Source of the DNA: Anabaena minutissima FACHB-250
GTDB taxonomy: Bacteria; Cyanobacteriota; Cyanobacteriia; Cyanobacteriales; Nostocaceae
NCBI RefSeq assembly: GCF_014697125.1
Contig: NZ_JACJRG010000033.1
Coordinates: 1 to 64,000 of the forward strand
Reading direction: 5' to 3'
Length of the DNA: 64,000 nt
Shown here: positions 9,111-17,763 of the stretch, piece after piece
Layout of the letters: every line of letters starts with the position of its first letter
How positions within the stretch are numbered: the first letter of the stretch is position 1
Program-made: the position numbers and the translations under genes
Notes under the pieces: generated by a model
What the model was told of the DNA's origin: nothing
Databases searched by the model: none
Seen by the model: only the letters and a program-made list of their open reading frames with translations

Positions 9111-9419
9111 ATGACTCAAGAAGTTGATCGGCAAGTATTATTGCAGCAACTCAAATCAGATTATCGAAAAATTCTCATAAATTACTTTACTACAGACAAA
9201 ACCCTAAAAGAAAAGATCGATAAATTTATCAATGTAGTATTTTGTGCTAATATTCCTGTGCCACAAATTATAGAAATTCATATGGAACTCATTGATGAAT
9301 TTTCCACCCAGCTACAATTAGAAGGGAGAAGCGATGAAACATTACTAGATTATCGCTTGACACTTATAGACATCCTAGCCCACTTGTGTGAAGCCTATAG
9401 ATGTGCAATTTTTAAATAA
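9111..9419 (+). CDS. kaiA: Circadian clock protein KaiA, short C-terminal-domain form
   Basis: KaiA binds the C-terminal tail of KaiC and stimulates its autophosphorylation. Starting at the ATG at 9111 the product is 102 residues, the size of the Anabaena KaiA that consists only of the dimerising, KaiC-activating four-helix domain. Segments EIHMELIDEF, EGRSDETLLDYRLTLIDI and AHLCEAYR match the C-terminal domain of Synechococcus KaiA closely. The N-terminal pseudo-receiver of long KaiA proteins is absent. The frame stays open upstream to 8850, but that part has no recognisable KaiA similarity and the ATG at 9111 is preferred. It is the first gene of kaiABC, with 70 bases to kaiB. Confidence 0.93.
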   Translation: MTQEVDRQVLLQQLKSDYRKILINYFTTDKTLKEKIDKFINVVFCANIPVPQIIEIHMELIDEFSTQLQLEGRSDETLLDYRLTLIDILAHLCEAYRCAIFK

Positions 9420-9489
9420 GCAGAATTCATCACTTCTGAATTCATGAAAATGTCCAATATTACCATGTTAATATTTTGCTTTTTCCTTT

Positions 9490-9816
9490 ATGAATAAAGC
9501 CAGAAAAACCTATGTCCTCAAGCTTTATGTGGCAGGGAATACACCTAATTCAGTCAGGGCGCTCAAAACACTCAAAAATATTTTAGACCAGGAATTTCAA
9601 GGTATTTATGCTTTAAAAGTAATTGATGTCCTGAAAAACCCCCAACTGGCAGAAGAAGATAAGATATTAGCCACACCAACATTATCTAAAATTTTGCCTC
9701 CACCTGTCCGGAAAATTATTGGTGATCTTTCAGACCGTGAACGAGTATTGATTGGATTAGATTTGCTTTATGAAGAATTGATTGAAGAAGATTGGGAAGA
9801 ACAAGACGAACTTTAA
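9490..9816 (+). CDS. kaiB: Circadian clock protein KaiB
   Basis: The 108-residue protein is the fold-switching, thioredoxin-like clock component that binds phosphorylated KaiC on the CI ring and sequesters KaiA. The sequence is typical throughout: TYVLKLYVAGNTPNSVRALK at the N terminus, then VIDVLKNPQLAEEDKILATPTL, and PPPVRKIIGDLSDRE. The acidic tail (EELIEEDWEEQDEL) is also usual. It lies 70 bases after kaiA and 74 bases before kaiC on the same strand, so the three genes are probably cotranscribed, though an internal kaiBC promoter cannot be excluded. Confidence 0.97.
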   Translation: MNKARKTYVLKLYVAGNTPNSVRALKTLKNILDQEFQGIYALKVIDVLKNPQLAEEDKILATPTLSKILPPPVRKIIGDLSDRERVLIGLDLLYEELIEEDWEEQDEL

Positions 9817-9890
9817 ATCATAGAAACTCGCTTAAAATAACAGAATTTAGTCATCAAATCCCTGGGGTCAGTACCCATTTATAAAAAACA

Positions 9891-11450
9891 ATGAGTGAGA
9901 AAGAACAACAAGAACAAAAGCCTACATCTGGTGGTGGCGTAGAAAAAATTCGCACGATGATTGAGGGGTTTGACGATATTAGTCATGGTGGTTTACCTGT
10001 AGGAAGAACTACCTTAGTAAGTGGCACATCAGGGACAGGTAAAACATTATTCTCTCTACAGTTTCTCTATAATGGTATTACTTACTTTGATGAACCAGGA
10101 GTATTTGTCACCTTTGAAGAAGCTCCCAGCGATATTATTAAAAATGCTCATATTTTTGGCTGGAATTTGCCACGTTTAATTAATGAGGGTAAACTTTTTA
10201 TTCTCGATGCTTCCCCAGATCCAGAAGGTCAAGATATTGTCGGAAATTTTGACCTTTCCGCCTTGATTGAGAGATTGCAGTACGCCATTCGCAAATACAA
10301 AGCTAAAAGAGTATCAATTGACTCCATTACAGCAGTATTTCAACAGTATGAAGCCATTGGAGTAGTCCGCCGGGAAATTTTTCGTCTAGTTGCACGGTTA
10401 AAACAACTAAATGTAACTACAGTCATTACCACAGAACGCAGTGAAGAATATGGCTCTGTGGCTTCCTTTGGGGTAGAAGAATTTGTGTCGGATAATGTGG
10501 TCATTGTCCGCAACGTTTTGGAAGGAGAACGTCGTCGCCGCACCATTGAAATTCTTAAATTGCGCGGTACAACTCACATGAAAGGAGAGTATCCTTTCAC
10601 TATTACCAATGAAGGGGTGAACATCTTCCCATTAGGTGCGATGCGCCTCACACAAAGGTCATCTAACGTCCGTGTTTCTTCTGGAGTCACAACTCTAGAT
10701 GGAATGTGTGGAGGTGGTTTCTTCAAAGATTCAATTATTTTAGCCACAGGCGCAACAGGTACTGGTAAGACACTATTGGTAAGCAAGTTTATCCAGAATG
10801 GCTGCGTCAATGGTGAACGGGCCATATTATTTGCTTATGAAGAATCACGCGCTCAACTATCTCGCAATGCTTATTCTTGGGGAATTGATTTTGAGGAATT
10901 AGAACGTCAAGGATTACTCAAAATTATTTGTACTTATCCCGAATCTACTGGGTTAGAAGATCACCTGCAAATTATTAAATCAGAAATTGCTGAGTTTAAA
11001 CCAGCACGCATTGCCATTGATTCTCTTTCGGCTATGGCAAGAGGAGTCAGTAATAATGCCTTTAGACAATTTGTGATTGGTGTGACTGGGTATGCTAAAC
11101 AAGAAGAAATCACTGGTTTCTTTACTAACACCACAGATCAATTTATGGGGTCACATTCAATTACAGATTCCCATATTTCCACAATCACAGACACAATTTT
11201 AATGCTACAATATGTCGAAATCCGTGGAGAAATGTCACGAGCAATCAACGTATTTAAAATGCGAGGCTCATGGCATGACAAAGGTATTCGTGAATACAAT
11301 ATCACTGCCGACGGTCCTGATATTAAAGATTCTTTCCGTAACTATGAAAGAATTGTAAGTGGTGCGCCTACCCGCGTTAGCATTGATGAAAAGGCGGAGC
11401 TTTCTCGCATAATGAAGCGTTTTGAAGATAAACAGGGTTCGGATTCTTAG
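9891..11450 (+). CDS. kaiC: Circadian clock ATPase/autokinase KaiC
   Basis: This is the core clock protein, a hexamer of duplicated RecA-like domains with ATPase (CI) and autokinase/autophosphatase (CII) activity. Length 519 is normal. CI carries Walker A GTSGTGKT at 45-52 and catalytic Glu pair FEEAP at 76-77. CII carries GATGTGKT at about 285-292 and YEES in the second catalytic-Glu position. The segment SITDSHISTITD contains the adjacent Ser-Thr pair equivalent to Synechococcus S431/T432, and also the Thr equivalent to T426, so phosphocycling should be intact. The C-terminal tail that KaiA binds is present. Last gene of the kai cluster; hgdD follows after 104 bases. Confidence 0.98.
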   Translation: MSEKEQQEQKPTSGGGVEKIRTMIEGFDDISHGGLPVGRTTLVSGTSGTGKTLFSLQFLYNGITYFDEPGVFVTFEEAPSDIIKNAHIFGWNLPRLINEGKLFILDASPDPEGQDIVGNFDLSALIERLQYAIRKYKAKRVSIDSITAVFQQYEAIGVVRREIFRLVARLKQLNVTTVITTERSEEYGSVASFGVEEFVSDNVVIVRNVLEGERRRRTIEILKLRGTTHMKGEYPFTITNEGVNIFPLGAMRLTQRSSNVRVSSGVTTLDGMCGGGFFKDSIILATGATGTGKTLLVSKFIQNGCVNGERAILFAYEESRAQLSRNAYSWGIDFEELERQGLLKIICTYPESTGLEDHLQIIKSEIAEFKPARIAIDSLSAMARGVSNNAFRQFVIGVTGYAKQEEITGFFTNTTDQFMGSHSITDSHISTITDTILMLQYVEIRGEMSRAINVFKMRGSWHDKGIREYNITADGPDIKDSFRNYERIVSGAPTRVSIDEKAELSRIMKRFEDKQGSDS

Positions 11451-11451
11451 A

Positions 11452-11500
11452 TTTGGTATCGTACTATATTCCTTCTTTAATTTAGTATCGTGCTATATTC
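11452..11500 (+). repeat. 20-bp direct repeat between kaiC and hgdD
   Basis: TTTGGTATCGTACTATATTC (11452-11471) recurs as TTTAGTATCGTGCTATATTC (11481-11500), with 18 of 20 bases identical and starts 29 bases apart. Each copy contains a TATATT that could act as a -10 element. The position, 55-100 bases upstream of the hgdD start, suits tandem promoter or activator sites, but the role is unproven. Confidence 0.5.
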
Positions 11501-11554
11501 TGTTGTGAAGAAAAGTTTTCTGCCGCCAGATTGATTTTCGTGTGAGGGGATGCG

Positions 11555-13678
11555 GTGAAAGGACAAAAATTACTTTATAGTTTCTTGCCTGGTGTGACAG
11601 CAGCTGTATTAACCACTCAGCCAGCTGTGGCTGAGGCCATGAAGGTAAGTAGTGTACAACTAGCGTCTTCTCCTAGTGTCTTGACTTCTAACGATAGTCA
11701 AACCTTGGTAGCAGGCAGTATTCGGACACTAATACCATCAAATACAGTCCCAGGTTCTCCAGAGATCATTGACAATTTTGATTTGTCAGCACTGAAGTTA
11801 CGGTCTTTAAGTAGTAAGACTAATCCAGTTATCTTGACAGAAAACACTGGTATTGCCATCGAACAAAAATCTCTAAAAGATGAGGTTGAAATTGTCAGTG
11901 CGTCACCTAATCGCGATCTGATCCAAAGACTCAAGCAGAATCGGTTTAAAAATAATCAAAAACAAACTAACTTAGCTAGTGGTAAACCAGAGTTAGTTAA
12001 GACAGTAGTGCCGATTACTACTTCTCTTCAAAACCCAGCACCGCCAACAAATCTCAAAACTCAGTTACCAATAGCTTTACAAGCATCTGTAAGGGGTGCA
12101 GGTGCAGCAAGATTGTTGGCATCAAATAGTTGTTCTCTACAGACAGGGACTTCGGCAACGCTGATTTTAGCAACTAACTGTCCTCAATCTAATTGGGTTG
12201 GAAAGCAGCTAGCTCAAAATAGCGATCCAATCCCCCCAAGAACTACTACCCCAGAAACTGTTGATTTCGCCCAAGATACTACCACCGAAACAATCACAGA
12301 AACGCCTATACCTGAGACTAATACTCAACAAGTCCCAGATAATCTAACTCCTAATGCTAATCCCTTGCAATTTCCTACCAAAACCGAGGAAGTTACAATC
12401 CAGGGAAATCAGCCAATTACTTTGGCGCAGGCTTTAGAAATAGCGCGGCGGAATAATCGGGATTTACAGGTGTCTTTGTTGGAACTGGAGCGATCGCAAG
12501 CAGTATTAAAAGAAGCTCAGGCGGCTTTGTATCCTAATCTTTCTATCAGTAGTGATATCACCCGTAGCCAATCTGCTGGCGGACAACTCCAAGACGAAGC
12601 CAATCGAAATCGGGGGTTGGTTTCTAACTCCGATGAACCCGGTACATCCTTCAACGGTCAAGCACAATTGAGCTATGACATCTACACCTCTGGCAGACGG
12701 AACGCTAGCATCAAAGAGGCAGAGGAACGGATTCGGTTGAGTGAGTTGGCTGTAGAGAGCCAGTCTGAAGAAATCCAGAGGAATGTTTCCAGGGAATATT
12801 ACAACTTACAAGAAGCAGACGAACGGGTACGCATTGCTCAATCAGCTGTGGAAAATTCCCAAGCCAGTTTACGAGATGCCCAAGCATTAGAAAGAGCTGG
12901 TGTAGGAACGCGGTTTGATGTGCTGCGCTCAGAAGTAAACTTAGCTAATGCTAGACAAGAACTAACTAATTCTCTGTCTCGGCAGCAAATTGCCCGCCGT
13001 ACCTTAGCAACTTTGTTGAGCTTACCCCAGGTAGTAAACATCAGTACCGCAGACCCAGTAGAAGCAGCAAGTGCTTGGAATAAATCCCTAGAAGAAAGCA
13101 TCATATTAGCCTATCAAAATCGTCCCGAACTGCAACAGCAACTAGCACAACGTAACATTAGCGAACAACAGCGACGGCAGGCACTAGCTAATCTGGGGCC
13201 ACAAGTCAGCTTAGTTGCTAACTACAACCTGTTAGATCAGTTTGACGACGGGGTCAGCGTTACTGACGGTTATTCTTTTGGAGTTAGAGCTAGTTTGAAC
13301 TTGTTTGATGGTGGGGCTTCCAGAGCTAGAGCAGCCCAAGCCAGGAAAAATATTGCGATCGCGGAAACCCAATTTGCCGAACAGCGCAACCAAATCCGCT
13401 TTCAAGTAGAACAAGCATTTTTCACACAGCAAGCTAACCGAGATAACGTCCAAACTGCCAACGCTGCCTTACAGCAAGCACAGGAATCACTACGTCTAGC
13501 ACGATTGCGATTCCAAGCTGGTGTAGGTACTCAAACAGATGTGATTAACGCCGAAAACGAACTAACTAGAGCCGAAGGTAATCGCATCACCGCGATTTTG
13601 GATTACAACCGAGCCTTGGCTGATTTACGACGATCTGTCACCTCCAGAGCGTTATCTGATTTAGTTAATACTCAATAA
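11555..13678 (+). CDS. hgdD: TolC-family outer membrane efflux protein, HgdD-like
   Basis: Outer-membrane channel of tripartite export systems. In Anabaena the TolC homologue HgdD is needed for heterocyst glycolipid layer export and also serves general efflux. The 707-residue product starts at GTG 11555, four bases after a strong GAGGGGA ribosome-binding site (11544-11550). That start gives a signal peptide ending near AVAEA. Residues about 35-290 form a low-complexity N-terminal extension. Two outer-membrane efflux repeats then follow (about 293-480 and 510-695), with the typical NRDLQVSLLELERSQAVL and LRLARLRFQAGVGTQTDVI. The gene symbol rests on family membership and the known position next to kaiC in Anabaena. 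Confidence 0.88.
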   Translation: MKGQKLLYSFLPGVTAAVLTTQPAVAEAMKVSSVQLASSPSVLTSNDSQTLVAGSIRTLIPSNTVPGSPEIIDNFDLSALKLRSLSSKTNPVILTENTGIAIEQKSLKDEVEIVSASPNRDLIQRLKQNRFKNNQKQTNLASGKPELVKTVVPITTSLQNPAPPTNLKTQLPIALQASVRGAGAARLLASNSCSLQTGTSATLILATNCPQSNWVGKQLAQNSDPIPPRTTTPETVDFAQDTTTETITETPIPETNTQQVPDNLTPNANPLQFPTKTEEVTIQGNQPITLAQALEIARRNNRDLQVSLLELERSQAVLKEAQAALYPNLSISSDITRSQSAGGQLQDEANRNRGLVSNSDEPGTSFNGQAQLSYDIYTSGRRNASIKEAEERIRLSELAVESQSEEIQRNVSREYYNLQEADERVRIAQSAVENSQASLRDAQALERAGVGTRFDVLRSEVNLANARQELTNSLSRQQIARRTLATLLSLPQVVNISTADPVEAASAWNKSLEESIILAYQNRPELQQQLAQRNISEQQRRQALANLGPQVSLVANYNLLDQFDDGVSVTDGYSFGVRASLNLFDGGASRARAAQARKNIAIAETQFAEQRNQIRFQVEQAFFTQQANRDNVQTANAALQQAQESLRLARLRFQAGVGTQTDVINAENELTRAEGNRITAILDYNRALADLRRSVTSRALSDLVNTQ

Positions 13679-13695
13679 GAGTATTGAGTATTGAG

Positions 13696-13742
13696 TGCTG
13701 AGTCCTGAGTTGTCTAACTTACTACTTAGGACTCAGCATTTT
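13696..13742 (+). terminator. Rho-independent-like hairpin after hgdD
   Basis: TGCTGAGTCCT (13696-13706) and AGGACTCAGCA (13728-13738) form a perfect 11-bp stem, followed by TTTT. The left arm is built from STRR-type sequence. It lies 18 bases after the hgdD stop. Confidence 0.6.
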
Positions 13743-13798
13743 GTCGAGCAATAATCCAAGTCATTAGCTTCTCTCCTCTACTTCCCTGCTTCCCTCTC

Positions 13799-13820
13799 TG
13801 TCACCTGTCACCTGTCACCT
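13799..13820. repeat. Short TGTCACC heptamer array
   Basis: Three units of the TGTCACC heptamer, the same unit as the large array at 4826-4928, lie between hgdD and the next gene. Confidence 0.8.
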
Positions 13821-13892
13821 ACACAAGTAAGTTCAAAAATCAAAGCACATTACCATATAAAATTATGGACTAATGACTATTTATCAAAACTC

Positions 13893-14270
13893 ATGACTAC
13901 AGTCACATCCCAAGAAATTGCCATATTTCGTTCTCAATTGGTAGATGATCAAGGGGCGATGGAAGCCCTAGAATTGATTGAGGACTGTGAAGGAGATTTA
14001 GAAGATGCAGCAATGACTTTAGCGATTAAAGCCGGACAACAACCAGAACAAGCTAATTCCGAGTGGCTGGGTGATTTGGCTAAAAGGTGGCGTGCTGTCA
14101 TTTGCGAACAACAATTTAGACAAGACTTACAAAACGGCTCAATCAAAGAGATGGTGACACATCTCAAAACAATACCTACATTTCCCAAAATTTTAGCTAC
14201 ACCAGTTTTAATGTACGTCCTCAAGCAAGGTGTAGATAAATTTTGTGAGCCAATGGATAAGTTGAGGTAG
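13893..14270 (+). CDS. Conserved cyanobacterial-type protein of unknown function, 125 aa
   Basis: No family was recognised. The 125-residue soluble protein is mostly helical and acidic in its N-terminal half. Residues about 10-50 (MEALELIEDCEGDLEDAAM) have the look of a UBA/CUE-like three-helix module, but that is only a resemblance. The C-terminal half has a hydrophobic segment, FPKILATPVLMYVLKQGVD. There is no signal peptide or clear TM segment. Codon use is ordinary and the ATG at 13893 is well placed. It stands alone between hgdD and the next small gene, both on the same strand but separated by repeats. Confidence 0.65.
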   Translation: MTTVTSQEIAIFRSQLVDDQGAMEALELIEDCEGDLEDAAMTLAIKAGQQPEQANSEWLGDLAKRWRAVICEQQFRQDLQNGSIKEMVTHLKTIPTFPKILATPVLMYVLKQGVDKFCEPMDKLR

Positions 14271-14428
14271 GGAATGGGGACAAATCAATTCAAAATCCAA
14301 AATTAAATAATTTCTGGGGAATGGCCAATGGGAAAAGTTCATCCCAATGCCTAACACCCAATCAGCAATAAATCCTGATACGCTGGTAATTAGGGCAAAA
14401 CTTCCATAAGAAAAATACTATCTTATCA

Positions 14429-14938
14429 ATGAATTACCTTGTTGCAGTACTACCAGACCGTATCCAAGCTGAGGCTGCTTACTTAGCGTTAGAAGAAGAA
14501 GGCATAAATAGCACAATTTTGGGTAAAGGTTATAAAACTGCCGACGAATTTGGTTTAATTGACCCCAATGCTCAAGCCAAAAAACAAGCACAACTCATGG
14601 CTTATTGGCTAGTACCGTTTGGCTTTTTTGCAGGTTTTACCTTTAGTCTGAGTACGGGTTTAGACACCTTCGCCTGGGCTGGTGAAATTGGTAATCACGT
14701 CATTGGTGGGCTGTTGGGTGCTGCTAGTGGTGCTATGGGTAGCGTATTTGTGGGGGGAGGAGTTGGCTTGGTTGTGGGTAGTGGTGATGCTTTACCCTAC
14801 CGTAATCGTTTAGATGCTGGTAAGTATCTGGTTGTAGTTCAGGGTTCTGAAGCTCTCTCCCGACAATCAACTCGGATATTACGTCAGTTTGAACCAGAAA
14901 ATATCCAAGGTTACGCTGACACCACTACTGTGTATTAA
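14429..14938 (+). CDS. Glycine-rich membrane protein of unknown function
   Basis: The 169-residue protein has a soluble N terminus (NYLVAVLPDRIQAEAAYLAL) that looks like a small alpha/beta domain. Two Gly-rich hydrophobic segments follow (about 57-78 and 88-115, with GGLLGAASGAMGSVFVGGGV), then a C-terminal strand-helix segment (GKYLVVVQGSEALSRQSTRI). The two soluble halves together resemble stress proteins of the GsiB/17M or DUF1269 kind with an embedded Gly-zipper membrane insert. That comparison is by eye only. The next gene starts 25 bases downstream on the same strand, so an operon with the S4-domain gene is likely. Confidence 0.65.
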   Translation: MNYLVAVLPDRIQAEAAYLALEEEGINSTILGKGYKTADEFGLIDPNAQAKKQAQLMAYWLVPFGFFAGFTFSLSTGLDTFAWAGEIGNHVIGGLLGAASGAMGSVFVGGGVGLVVGSGDALPYRNRLDAGKYLVVVQGSEALSRQSTRILRQFEPENIQGYADTTTVY

Positions 14939-14963
14939 ATGAATAATAGTTTACATTTTAAGA

Positions 14964-15743
14964 ATGCTACCACGAGAAGAATTGTTAAAGGGTGTTGAAA
15001 ATCGAGATAGTCTAGCTCGTGTAATTGACCAAGCAGAACAAGCAATTAAAACTTGGGAAGTGGTGATGACAGATTTTCTGTCCCCTCCCGAATTGGCAGA
15101 AATGCAACGGGTGTTTAGTCGGTTAACAGACGTGCAACTATTGGCTTGGGGTGGATATCCGCAAGCTGAACGCCAAAGAGTAGCGATCGCCCGTTCTGAG
15201 TTACCTTTAGATCAATCTCAAGTCAGTTTAATAGCACTAGAAATAGCCGGGAATTTCTTATTTGATTCAGCGACGCACCGCGACTTTCTCGGCGCAATGC
15301 TAGGGACAGGTATTGTCAGAGAAAAAACTGGAGACATTATTGTTTTAGGAGAACGGGGAGCGCAAGCAATCGTTGTACCAGAGTTGGCAGAATTTTTGAC
15401 GATGAGTCTTCAACAGGTGCGTTCTGTTCCTGTCAAAACCCAGCCGATTGATTTGAGCGAGTTAAAAATCCGCGAACCGAAGAAGAAAGAATTAACAACT
15501 GTAGAAGCTTCCTTAAGGTTAGATGCGATCGCCTCTGCTGGTTTTGGGATGTCTCGCAGTAAAATGGTAGACTTCATTGATTCCGGTGATGTGCGTGTAA
15601 ATTGGAAAGAAGTTACTCAAGCCAGTTCTCACGTTAAATCCGGTGACTTAATCGCCATTCGCGGTAAAGGACGTTTAGAAGTTGGGGAAATAGCCGTCAC
15701 TAAAAAAGAACGCTACCGCGTTCAATTAACAAGATATATGTGA
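14964..15743 (+). CDS. Photosystem II S4-domain protein (YlmH-like RNA-binding protein)
   Basis: The 259-residue soluble protein belongs to the YlmH-type family, named photosystem II S4 domain protein in cyanobacteria. The N-terminal RRM-like part (about 1-160) contains ELPLDQSQVSLIALEIAGNF and GDIIVLGERGAQAIVV. The C-terminal S4 RNA-binding domain (about 183-245) contains RLDAIASAGFGMSRSKMVDF and SGDVRVNWKEV. YlmH proteins bind RNA or ribosomes, and recent work on the bacterial family points to rescue of stalled ribosomes. The photosystem link comes from its phylogenetic distribution. It probably shares a transcript with the upstream membrane-protein gene. Confidence 0.85.
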   Translation: MLPREELLKGVENRDSLARVIDQAEQAIKTWEVVMTDFLSPPELAEMQRVFSRLTDVQLLAWGGYPQAERQRVAIARSELPLDQSQVSLIALEIAGNFLFDSATHRDFLGAMLGTGIVREKTGDIIVLGERGAQAIVVPELAEFLTMSLQQVRSVPVKTQPIDLSELKIREPKKKELTTVEASLRLDAIASAGFGMSRSKMVDFIDSGDVRVNWKEVTQASSHVKSGDLIAIRGKGRLEVGEIAVTKKERYRVQLTRYM

Positions 15744-15749
15744 AGTACC

Positions 15750-16526
15750 TTAAACATTAAAATGTTTAGCCAACATACTTAACAAAGTTTTGCGGGGAAC
15801 TAATCGAGCGACTAAACTTCTCAGTTGCGTACTAAAATCACTAACAATTAGCGTTGGCTCTCCGGTTTCTAAAGCTTTGAGGGAATGACGTACAACTTCT
15901 TCAGAAGTCATCACCTTATTTGTAGTTTCCGCCAAAGCTGGAGGAAAATTAGCTTCCGTAAAAAAATCAGTTTCCGTTGGCCCTGGGCAAGTCACTAAAA
16001 CACGCACACCATATTCACGATTTTCTGCCCATAGTGCCTCACTAAAACTGACGATAAAAGCCTTAGTAGCTGCATAAACAGCAAGATAAGGTATCGGTTG
16101 AAAAGCCGTGATAGAAGCAACATTAATAATGTTTCCCGAACCACGTTGACGCATGAGAGGCAAAAATCTATGGGTTAAATCCACCAATGCCAAAACATTT
16201 AACTGCACCATCTTAACTTGGCGATCGCGATCGCTTTTGGCAAAATCCCCATAGTCACCAAAACCAGCATTGTTAATCAATAAATCAATAGTTAATCCCT
16301 TAGTTTTTGTGATATCAAATACAGCCGCAGTCGCATCTACTTCTGTAAGGTCTTTAACTATTACATCCACTTGGATTTTATATTGCTCTTGTAATTCTTG
16401 AGCAAGCTGATGTAGCTTCGCTTCTGAACGAGCAACGAGAACTAGATTTGTTTGACGTGCAGCTAATTCTTGGGCAAAGGCTCTACCAATACCACCTGAT
16501 GCACCGGTAATTAAAGCAGTTGACAT
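15750..16526 (-). CDS. Short-chain dehydrogenase/reductase
   Basis: Classical SDR of 258 residues. It has the Rossmann motif TGASGGIG at about 7-14, NNAG at about 88-91, a catalytic Ser in NVASITAF, and YAATKA as the Tyr-x-x-x-Lys pair at about 152-156. An Arg after the second strand (VARSE) suggests NADP(H) preference. Family members like this one (DltE/YqjQ-like) are soluble oxidoreductases of unknown substrate. It converges on the S4-domain gene with only 6 bases between stops, so it is transcribed independently. Confidence 0.85.
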   Translation of the reverse strand: MSTALITGASGGIGRAFAQELAARQTNLVLVARSEAKLHQLAQELQEQYKIQVDVIVKDLTEVDATAAVFDITKTKGLTIDLLINNAGFGDYGDFAKSDRDRQVKMVQLNVLALVDLTHRFLPLMRQRGSGNIINVASITAFQPIPYLAVYAATKAFIVSFSEALWAENREYGVRVLVTCPGPTETDFFTEANFPPALAETTNKVMTSEEVVRHSLKALETGEPTLIVSDFSTQLRSLVARLVPRKTLLSMLAKHFNV

Positions 16527-16692
16527 TCTATAACTATCAAGTTTTTATTATAAGACTTATAAATTTTAGCAATAGTTTTTCGAGATTTTACTTATCTGTA
16601 TTGATGAGTCTGATTGTTTGACTGTGGTAAATTTTGGTTATTTTTCTCACAATTAATGGGAATACTAGATTGATAAGTTACATCTTGTATCT

Positions 16693-17055
16693 ATGTATCG
16701 CCTTAATAAAAAAGCCTGGAAACTACTGCTAGCGGAAGTGCAGAAATGCAGTGGTAATGACCAAGTGAGTAAAATCGAACAAGAAATAGTTATTAAACGG
16801 TTAGAACAACTGCGGACAGAAAAAGGCTTTCCTGTTGGTTTAGATGAACTGCGTGAAATAGTTGTAGACATATATCCACAATTCAGCGAGAAAATTCTGA
16901 AACAAGCTGTAAAAATCAACCAACCACCCGGTATTTTTAATAAAATCAAGTGGGTAGCAATTCTTGTAGGTGGTGCAGCTGGGGTACTTTGGATAGTGAA
17001 TTTGCCTTATCCGATGATTCGCTGGCCTGTAGCTACTAGCAACCTATCAAACTAA
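16693..17055 (+). pseudogene. N-terminal part of a broken membrane-anchored protein gene
   Basis: This open frame of 120 residues begins with a basic helical domain (NKKAWKLLLAEVQKCSG, then RLEQLRTEKGFPVGLDELRE). One TM helix follows (about 92-110, WVAILVGGAAGVLWIVNLPY) and the frame ends abruptly at VATSNLSN. Immediately after, another frame is coding-like from 17033 to 17287. The simplest reading is one longer gene that lost its middle part and changed frame. The N-terminal fragment may still be translated as a small single-pass protein. Function unknown. Confidence 0.6.
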
Positions 17056-17287
17056 TTTAGGGATTATAGAAACTCGACTACACGCTGAGATTGAATCACA
17101 ATCATCGCTTAAACAGGCTAATAATGAAATCCAGAGATTGATTGCTGCTTCTCCCTCCGACCAACAGCAGTTTCAATCGCAAATCCAGGGGATTATCAAC
17201 CAGCTAAGTACCGTGAAGTCCGGGACAACAGCCTACGCAGAAGCACAAACACTCATATCACAAGCCAAGAAACGACTTCAGCCGTAG
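17033..17287 (+). pseudogene. Displaced C-terminal coiled-coil fragment of the same broken gene
   Basis: In the +1 frame relative to the upstream fragment, 84 codons run without a stop until TAG at 17285. They start within the last codons of the N-terminal part and include YQTNLGIIETRL, LKQANNEIQRLIA and TLISQAKKRLQP. The composition (Gln, Glu, Ala, Leu in heptads) is that of a coiled coil. The frame has no ATG, so it can only be expressed as a fusion. This fits the tail of an originally larger protein; there is no experimental support. Confidence 0.6.
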
Positions 17288-17304
17288 GGAGCAAAAACAA
17301 ATAT

Positions 17305-17332
17305 TTGCTTGATAATAAAAATATGCTATGAT
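17305..17332 (+). promoter_or_regulatory. Putative promoter of tRNA-Val
   Basis: TTGCTT (17305-17310) and TATGAT (17327-17332) are 16 bases apart, a fair sigma-70-type pair. They would start transcription about 10 bases before the mature tRNA. Confidence 0.5.
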
Positions 17333-17349
17333 GATAAATCGTGTGGTAA

Positions 17350-17423
<74 letters not shown>

Positions 17424-17537
17424 TTATAACCTGTTGTACAGATGCATCAATTATCTGTCTATGTCGCTATTTGAACTTTAATCGTATCTATGGCATAGAT
17501 ATGATTAAAGCGCAGATTATTAAATTTCCGTAAACCT

Positions 17538-17732
17538 ATGACAATTCAACTCACAGTTCCCAACATGGCTTGTTCTGTTTGTGCAGGCAAGATTACTAAT
17601 GCAGTCAAAACAGTTGATGCTGAGGCGATCGTCCAGGCAGACCCTCAGACTAAGCTGGTTAATGTAGAGTCACAAGCATCAGCAACTGCTATCAAGGATG
17701 CTTTAGCTGCTGCTGGCTATCCCGCCAGCTAA
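17538..17732 (+). CDS. Heavy-metal-associated (HMA) domain protein, copper chaperone-like
   Basis: The 64-residue protein consists of one HMA/CopZ-Atx1-type ferredoxin-like domain. The metal-binding loop reads NMACSVCAGKI (M-x-C-x-x-C, Cys near 12 and 15). It is followed by the usual beta-strand QADPQTKLVNVES and the C-terminal AIKDALAAAGYP. It should bind Cu(I) or a similar soft metal and deliver it to a P-type ATPase in cytosol or thylakoid. No ATPase or metal regulator gene is adjacent, and whether it is the thylakoid copper chaperone of this organism cannot be told from here. It stands alone after the tRNA gene. Confidence 0.85.
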   Translation: MTIQLTVPNMACSVCAGKITNAVKTVDAEAIVQADPQTKLVNVESQASATAIKDALAAAGYPAS

Positions 17733-17763
17733 TTTTTTCGACGACATATTTACGCGAAATTTG

